Source: Treponema sp.
GTDB taxonomy: Bacteria; Spirochaetota; Spirochaetia; Treponematales; Treponemataceae
NCBI GenBank assembly: GCA_016288205.1
Contig: JAEEYO010000076.1
Span: 1-63,120 of the forward strand
DNA length: 63,120 nt
Reading direction: 5' to 3'
In this document: positions 58,112-63,120 of the stretch, one piece after another
How positions within the stretch are numbered: the stretch's first letter is position 1
Layout of the letters: each line of letters opens with the position of its first letter
Notes under the pieces: generated by a model
What the model saw: the letters and a program-made list of their open reading frames with translations, nothing else
Told to the model about the DNA's origin: nothing
Databases searched by the model: none
Made by a program: the position numbers and the translations under genes

Positions 58112-59626
58112 TTACTTCTCAGACTTTGCCACTCTCTTCATAAAGATCAAGGATCCGATTAAAAGTGACGTACCCACAGCCCATGAGATCAGGCCGCTTG
58201 CAAGAAGCCCGAGTCCCTGAGTAAGACCCGCAATGATGTAAGTAACGAAAACAACGGCGGACACATACACGACATAGGGAAGCTGTGACGAGACATGGTT
58301 CACGTGCTCACATTGAGCGCCCGCGCTTGCCATAATCGTTGTGTCGGAAATGGGCGAGCAGTGGTCTCCCGCGACGGCACCCGCCATACACGCAGAGATT
58401 GAGATGATTCTGAGAGGATTCGCCACATCCGGGAAAACGGCGATGCAGATTGGGATGAGGATTCCGAAAGTGCCCCATGAGGTTCCGGTTGAGAAAGCGA
58501 GGAATGCTGAGACGATGAAAATCAGGGCGGGAAGGAAATACTTTACTCCACCGGCCTTTTCCATCACCCCTGCCACGAAGCCAGCAGCTCCGAGAGAATC
58601 TGTCATGCCCTTGAGAGTCCATGCGAAAGTCAAGATGAGGATTGCAGGAACCATCGCCTTGAATCCCTCCGGCAGACACGCGAGACAGTCCTTGAACGAA
58701 AGAACCTTGCGCGGAATGTAGACAAGCAGAGTCAAAATCAGGGCAGCGACCGAACCGAGCACGAGTCCCACGGAAGCGTCGGCGGCAGCGAATGCGTCTA
58801 TGAAATTCTTGTGCTCATCCCCGGATGCAAAGAATCCGCCCGTATAGACCATGCCGATTGTACAGAGGATGATCAGGGAAACAATCGGGAAAACAAGGTC
58901 GAACACTTTGCCCCGTCCCTTTTTTCCGTCCTTCTGAGCCTCTGCCTTCGTTTCATCCACCAGCCTCTCGAATTTTGCCATGGAGCCGAAATCAAATTTG
59001 GTGAAGACTAGCAGGAACATCATTATAATAGTAAAGAACGCGTAGAAATTGAATGGAATGGCCTTGCAGAAAAGCGAGAGACCGTTTTCTCCCTCGGACA
59101 CAAAGCCTGAGACAGCGGCCGCCCAGGATGAAATGGGTGCGATGATACAGATTGGAGCCGCGGTGGCATCAATCAGATAGGCGAGCTTTTCACGGGAGAC
59201 CTTGTATTTGTCGGTGATAGGACGCATGACGGAGCCTACAGTAAGACAGTTAAAATAATCGTCGATGAAAATCAGGATGCCAAGGCATATTGTCGCTATC
59301 TGTGCTCCAGCCTTTGTCTTGATGTGCTTTTTTGCCCACTCACCGAATGCGGCGGATCCACCTGCGCGGTTCATCAGAGTGACCATGGTTCCGAGAACCA
59401 CAAGGAAGACCAGGATGCCCACGTTCCATGAGTCCGAAAGCTGCTTTATCATTCCGTCGGGAAAAACCTGCGTAATGAATCCGGTAAATCCTGTGCCTGC
59501 GTCAATGGCGAAAAAGATGCCCCCGATCAGGATGCCGATGAAGAGCGAGGAATAAACCTCCTTCGTAATCAGAGCCAGCACGATTGCGACCAGCGGCGGA
59601 ATCAACGACCAAAATGTTCCTGTCAT
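58112..59626 (-). CDS. nhaC: NhaC family Na+/H+ antiporter
   Basis: A 504-residue membrane protein with about 12 helices. PPLVAIVLALITKEVYSSLFIGILIGG at the start, FIDDYFNCLTVGSVMRPITDKYKVSREKLAYLIDATAAPICIIAPISSWAA in the middle, and AVAGDHCSPISDTTIMASAGAQCEHVNHVSSQLPY near the end are the signatures of NhaC/DUF (PF03553) antiporters. The conserved acidic IDDYFN pair probably binds cations. AGGAG precedes the ATG. Some members of the family carry malate-lactate or amino acids, so the substrate is not fully certain. Confidence 0.93.
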   Translation of the reverse strand: MTGTFWSLIPPLVAIVLALITKEVYSSLFIGILIGGIFFAIDAGTGFTGFITQVFPDGMIKQLSDSWNVGILVFLVVLGTMVTLMNRAGGSAAFGEWAKKHIKTKAGAQIATICLGILIFIDDYFNCLTVGSVMRPITDKYKVSREKLAYLIDATAAPICIIAPISSWAAAVSGFVSEGENGLSLFCKAIPFNFYAFFTIIMMFLLVFTKFDFGSMAKFERLVDETKAEAQKDGKKGRGKVFDLVFPIVSLIILCTIGMVYTGGFFASGDEHKNFIDAFAAADASVGLVLGSVAALILTLLVYIPRKVLSFKDCLACLPEGFKAMVPAILILTFAWTLKGMTDSLGAAGFVAGVMEKAGGVKYFLPALIFIVSAFLAFSTGTSWGTFGILIPICIAVFPDVANPLRIISISACMAGAVAGDHCSPISDTTIMASAGAQCEHVNHVSSQLPYVVYVSAVVFVTYIIAGLTQGLGLLASGLISWAVGTSLLIGSLIFMKRVAKSEK

Positions 59627-59736
59627 ATTGAACTCCTGAATTTTAAAATTGGACTTTCTGCGACATCTGTGCGGAAGCCTGTCTTTAGAATAGCACGAAA
59701 AAGCAAAATATGCTACAATGAACGCGGAGAAAAAAA

Positions 59737-60261
59737 ATGAGTGAAAACGAAATCGGTGAAATTAAAGTCGGATATCCGGACTGCTGTTTTTCAGTCGGAA
59801 GCAATTGGTTCAGGTACAGGGCCGCAGCAATTATAATAGAGGACAATTCATTTCTCGCAATCAAGACAAAAAGCTCCCCGCATTTTTATACCGTCGGCGG
59901 CGGAGTCCACATGAATGAGATAGCTGACGAATGCGTGCTCCGCGAGGTAAAGGAAGAGACCGGCGTGGATTACGAGATTGACAGGCTTGCCGTAATCTGT
60001 GAGAATTTTTTCGTGGGCAAGGAAATAGGCTTGCAGGACCTTAAATGCCATGTGATTGAATTCTACTATCTGATGAAAAGCCGTGGAAACAAGGACGTAA
60101 AATCCGGAAGCTACGGATGGACCCGCGAAAAGGAAGAGCTGCAATGGATTCCGCTGGACAAGCTCCGGGAAACGAACATAAAGCCTGATTTTCTCCGCAC
60201 ACGGATAGATGAAATCCTTGAGGGCAAAAATCTTCTGCACATCATAAACGACGAGCGATAG
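59737..60261 (+). CDS. Nudix hydrolase
   Basis: A 174-residue protein. The Nudix box is complete: GGVHMNEIADECVLREVKEE with TGV following fits Gx5Ex7REUxEExGU exactly (about residues 50-72). RAAAIIIEDNSFLAIKTKS precedes it and WIPLDKL follows. Enzymes of this type hydrolyse nucleoside diphosphates linked to another moiety; the substrate is unknown. GGAG lies 8 nt before the ATG. A terminator for the facing PPDK gene follows. Confidence 0.95.
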   Translation: MSENEIGEIKVGYPDCCFSVGSNWFRYRAAAIIIEDNSFLAIKTKSSPHFYTVGGGVHMNEIADECVLREVKEETGVDYEIDRLAVICENFFVGKEIGLQDLKCHVIEFYYLMKSRGNKDVKSGSYGWTREKEELQWIPLDKLRETNIKPDFLRTRIDEILEGKNLLHIINDER

Positions 60262-60278
60262 CCCTTACCACAAAAAAA

Positions 60279-60304
60279 ATCCCCCCGAATTGCTCCGAGG
60301 GGAT
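60279..60304 (-). terminator. Rho-independent terminator of the PPDK gene
   Basis: On the minus strand ATCCCCTCG and CGGGGGGAT form a stem with one mismatch, then eight T residues run on. It lies about 33 bp past the PPDK stop codon and may also serve the Nudix gene. Confidence 0.85.
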
Positions 60305-60336
60305 CCGACAAAAATCATCCAAAAATTAATCTGGAA

Positions 60337-63120
60337 TTATTTCTTTGTTGTCTTTTTTGCTGCCGCTTTCTTTGCAGGAGCCTTTTTTGCTGCCGGCTTT
60401 TTGGCTGCTGTTTTCTTTGCAGCTGGCTTTTTTGCCGCTGGCTTTTTAGCCGCTGTCTTCTTCTCAGCAACGGCCTTCTTTGCAGCAGGTTTCTTTGCTG
60501 TTGATTTCTTAGCAGTTGACTTCTTTGCAGGAGCCTCAGCCTTGTTTGCCTTGATTACAGCCTGTGCACCAGCAAGACGTGCTGCAGGTACGCGGAACGG
60601 TGAGCAAGAGACATAGTTCAGACCCAGCTTGTAGCAAAGCTCGATTGAAGCGGGATCTCCACCGTGCTCTCCACAGATTCCAAGGTGCAGGTCAGACTTA
60701 ACTGAGCGTCCCTTAGCCTCTGCGATTTCAATCAGATCACCTGGTCCGTCGGGATCAAGAGTCTTGAACGGATCGAAGTCAAGAACCTTCTGGTCAAGGT
60801 AAGAGTCAATGAACTTACCGTAGTCATCGCGGCTGAAACCGAATGTTGTCTGGGTAAGGTCGTTGGTTCCGAATGAGAAGAAGTCCGCATACTCGGCAAT
60901 CTGGTCTGCTGTGCAAGCGGCGCGCGGGAACTCGATCATAGAACCAATCTGGAACTTGAGCTTTGTTCCGTTCTCTTCGTTTACCTTTGCAATTACAGCC
61001 TCTGCCTGTGCACGGATCTGCTTGAGCTCGTTAACGGAAGTTACGTTCGGAATCATGATCCTTACGTCGTGGGGAAGACCCTTCTTCTCGCTTTCTGCTG
61101 TTGCAAGGGCGATTGCCTCAACCTGCATCTCATAAATCTCAGGATATGTGATAGCAAGGCGGCATCCACGGTGTCCGAGCATCGGGTTGTGCTCATCAAG
61201 CTCAGCGAACTTTGCCTTTACAGCGTCCAAGCTGATGTCAAGTTTCTTTGCAAGGGCGATTGCCTCTGCGTCTGTCTTTGCCTGGATGAACTCATTGAGC
61301 GGCGGATCCAAGAGACGGATTGTAACAGGGCGTCCTTCCATTGCCTTGATGATTCCTGCGAAGTCCTTCTTCTGATAGGGAAGAATCTTTGCGAGGTTCT
61401 TCTTACGGGCCTCTGTATCCTCAGAAACGATCATCTTCTGGAATGATGTGAGCTTGGGCTCCTCAAAGAACATGTGCTCTGTGCGGCAAAGACCGATTCC
61501 CTGTGCTCCGAACTCGAAAGCCTTGGGAGCTTCGTTCTGCTCTGCGTTTGCAAGAACACCGAATCCCTTTACCTTCTTTCCAGATGCAGTTGTGCGTACT
61601 GACTTCTCGCGGATTTCATCTGCCCAACCAAGGAATGTCTTGAGGTCGCCGGTAATCTGTGCGGGAACTACAGGAATGAGACCTGCATAAACCTTTCCGC
61701 TTGAACCGTCGATTGAAATGGTGTCTCCCTTCTTGAAGACCTTTGAGCCGATTGTAACCTCATCCTTTCCGGTGAACTTAACGGCTTCGCAACCACAAAC
61801 ACAAGGAGTTCCCATACCGCGGGCAACGACAGCAGCGTGTGATGTGCGTCCACCAGTTGATGTCAGGATTCCTTCTGCAACATACATACCTGCAATGTCA
61901 TCAGGAGATGTCTCTTTGCGGACGAGCATGACCTTCTTTCCAGCCTTGTGCCATTCAACGGCCTCATCAGCTGTGAAAACAATCTGTCCTGCACCTGCTC
62001 CCGGAGAAGCGTTGAGTGCTGAAGCCAAAGGAGTTGCGGCCTTGAGAGCCTTTGCCTCGAACTGCGGGTGGAGGAGCTGATCAAGCTGATCGGGCTTTAC
62101 GCGCATGAGAGCCTCTTCCTTTGTGATGAGCTTCTCAGCGACCATGTCAACTGCCATCTTAACGGCTGCGGGTCCGGTTCTCTTTCCGTTGCGGCACTGG
62201 AGCATGTAAAGCTTTCCTTCTTCAACGGTGAACTCCATATCCTGCATGTCGTGATAGTGCTTCTCAAGGCGGTTGCGGATCTTTGTGATCTCAGAGAAAA
62301 TCTTGGGCTGCTGCTTCTCAAGAGCAGAGATGTCCATAGGGGTGCGGATACCTGCAACGACGTCCTCTCCCTGTGCGTTGATAAGATACTCTGCCATGAA
62401 GTGGTTCTCACCTGTTGAAGGATCGCGGCTGAACGCAACACCAGTTCCGGATGTGTCACCCTTATTTCCGAAAACCATTGCCATAACTGTAACGGCGGTT
62501 CCCTTGATTACCTTTTCGTCAATGTTGTTGAGCTTGCGGTATGTGATTGCGCGGGGGTTCATCCATGAGCCGAAAACAGCACCGATTGCTCCCCAAAGCT
62601 GTACTTTCGGATCCTGGGGGAAGTCATTTCCCTTCTCCTTCTTGTACATAGCCTTGTACTCTTTAACAATTTCCTGGAGGTTTTCTGTGGAAAGCTCTGT
62701 ATCTTCTTTTACTTTGGCCTTTGCCTTTACCTTGTCGATGATTTCCTCGAACTTGTCGTGGTCAACGCCCATCGCAACATTTCCGTACATCTGGATGAAG
62801 CGGCGGTATGCGTCCCAAGCAAAACGTGCGTTGTTTGTCTTTGCAGCAAGACCAAGAACTGACTTGTCATTAAGACCCAGGTTCAGGATTGTGTCCATCA
62901 TACCAGGCATTGACTCTGCGGCACCTGAGCGGACGGAAACAAGAAGAGGATCCTTTTCATCACCGAGCTTCTTTCCGATTGTCTTCTCAAGCTTTGCAAG
63001 ATACTTTGAAACGTCTGCATCAAGTCCAGCCGGATACTTTCTTCCGAGCTTGTAGTATTCCTGACAAACGTCAATAGAGATTGTGAATCCAGGTGGAACA
63101 GGAAGGCTCAAAGGTGCCTT
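60337..63120 (-). CDS. ppdK: Pyruvate phosphate dikinase with Ala/Lys-rich tail, 5' end outside window
   Basis: The frame is open at the right edge; about 60 N-terminal residues at most are missing, since LPVPPGFTIS occurs at the edge. The ATP-grasp domain has MPGMMDTILNLGLN and CRNGKRTG. The swivelling domain carries the phosphohistidine loop GGRTSHAAVVARGMGTPCVCG. The C-terminal barrel has EGIGLCRTEHMFFE-like (GIGLCRTEHMF), MIEFPRAA, FFSFGTNDLTQTTFGFSRDD and the catalytic Cys in LGICGEHGGDP. The normal family end (SPFRVPAARLAGAQAVI) is followed by about 71 residues made almost only of Ala, Lys, Pro and Thr. The enzyme interconverts PEP/AMP/PPi and pyruvate/ATP/Pi in glycolysis. Confidence 0.97.
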   Translation of the reverse strand, partial: KAPLSLPVPPGFTISIDVCQEYYKLGRKYPAGLDADVSKYLAKLEKTIGKKLGDEKDPLLVSVRSGAAESMPGMMDTILNLGLNDKSVLGLAAKTNNARFAWDAYRRFIQMYGNVAMGVDHDKFEEIIDKVKAKAKVKEDTELSTENLQEIVKEYKAMYKKEKGNDFPQDPKVQLWGAIGAVFGSWMNPRAITYRKLNNIDEKVIKGTAVTVMAMVFGNKGDTSGTGVAFSRDPSTGENHFMAEYLINAQGEDVVAGIRTPMDISALEKQQPKIFSEITKIRNRLEKHYHDMQDMEFTVEEGKLYMLQCRNGKRTGPAAVKMAVDMVAEKLITKEEALMRVKPDQLDQLLHPQFEAKALKAATPLASALNASPGAGAGQIVFTADEAVEWHKAGKKVMLVRKETSPDDIAGMYVAEGILTSTGGRTSHAAVVARGMGTPCVCGCEAVKFTGKDEVTIGSKVFKKGDTISIDGSSGKVYAGLIPVVPAQITGDLKTFLGWADEIREKSVRTTASGKKVKGFGVLANAEQNEAPKAFEFGAQGIGLCRTEHMFFEEPKLTSFQKMIVSEDTEARKKNLAKILPYQKKDFAGIIKAMEGRPVTIRLLDPPLNEFIQAKTDAEAIALAKKLDISLDAVKAKFAELDEHNPMLGHRGCRLAITYPEIYEMQVEAIALATAESEKKGLPHDVRIMIPNVTSVNELKQIRAQAEAVIAKVNEENGTKLKFQIGSMIEFPRAACTADQIAEYADFFSFGTNDLTQTTFGFSRDDYGKFIDSYLDQKVLDFDPFKTLDPDGPGDLIEIAEAKGRSVKSDLHLGICGEHGGDPASIELCYKLGLNYVSCSPFRVPAARLAGAQAVIKANKAEAPAKKSTAKKSTAKKPAAKKAVAEKKTAAKKPAAKKPAAKKTAAKKPAAKKAPAKKAAAKKTTKK
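60340..60552 (-). repeat. Degenerate tandem repeat encoding (A/T)AKKP-type units
   Basis: About 213 bp encode roughly a dozen near-pentapeptide units (AAKKP, TAKKS, PAKKA and similar). Codon choice varies between units, so the protein repeat has been kept while the DNA has diverged. Confidence 0.9.

Noticed and set aside
1..63120. tRNA, rRNA or riboswitch genes
   Set aside because: I scanned the intergenic gaps for cloverleaf-like ends, rRNA-like motifs and known riboswitch cores and saw none that I could support.

Overview
The window looks like chromosomal DNA of a Treponema-like spirochaete, most plausibly a gut or rumen species. This is inferred from gene content: many small Sec-exported lipoproteins with loose lipoboxes, YkgJ-type cysteine-cluster proteins, several c-di-GMP proteins, a pyruvate phosphate dikinase, and hemicellulose enzymes (GH115, GH3). 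No rRNA, tRNA, CRISPR array or complete IS element was seen. No database search was possible, so family names rest on motifs and remembered family features.

Layout. 1-7.8 kb: an HD-GYP fragment, an AAA ATPase under a palindromic control region, a PadR/DUF2812 pair with its promoter and operator visible, an EAL phosphodiesterase, two lipoproteins flanked by a short interspersed repeat, a fructosamine-kinase family protein and a GNAT acetyltransferase. 7.8-10.2 kb: FMN reductase, SDR and patatin-like phospholipase. 10.2-14.2 kb: a gtr-type envelope glycosylation operon (GtrA flippase, GtrB lipid-linked glycosyltransferase, YdjC-like deacetylase, GtrII-like glucosyltransferase). 14.4-19.1 kb: a complete Ugp-like ABC importer with a YkgJ protein. 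19.4-21.7 kb: a 2H phosphoesterase and two RlpA-SPOR proteins. 21.7-24.2 kb: a BsuBI/PstI-type restriction-modification pair. 24.2-30.8 kb: envelope proteins, an hsp20 gene with a textbook sigma-54 promoter, a PilZ-like protein, a large hypothetical and a DUF4153 membrane protein.

31.0-36.9 kb is the most unusual region. It is an AT-rich, one-direction array of three displaced RHS C-terminal toxin cassettes. Each begins with the same 111-bp RHS core-end sequence and is overlapped by its own putative immunity gene. Upstream lie four more exported small proteins that look like orphan immunity genes, and a frameshifted Rpn/PD-(D/E)XK transposase remnant. All the putative immunity proteins carry signal peptides, lipoboxes or an N-terminal anchor, which suggests toxins acting outside the cytoplasm.

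37.1-51.9 kb: a membrane coiled-coil protein, a second YkgJ protein, a secreted SUMF1/FGE-like protein, GH115 alpha-glucuronidase, a LolA-like protein, lipoproteins, a TPR protein coupled to a small FliG-N-like protein, a solute-binding protein with GH3 beta-glucosidase, and pyrE. 52.0-56.6 kb: an operon of two RCK channel proteins whose selectivity filters have lost both glycines, a cyclic-nucleotide-binding protein and a HerA/DUF853 ATPase. 56.8-63.1 kb: an Asp-Al_Ex family membrane protein, an NhaC-type antiporter, a Nudix hydrolase and the 3' part of PPDK, which ends in a histone-H1-like Ala/Lys tail.

Consensus sigma-70-like promoters are clear at several genes. In at least four places the -10 box lies only 6-9 nt before the start codon with no Shine-Dalgarno sequence, suggesting recurrent leaderless mRNAs. 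TTG starts are common and often marked by good ribosome-binding sites.
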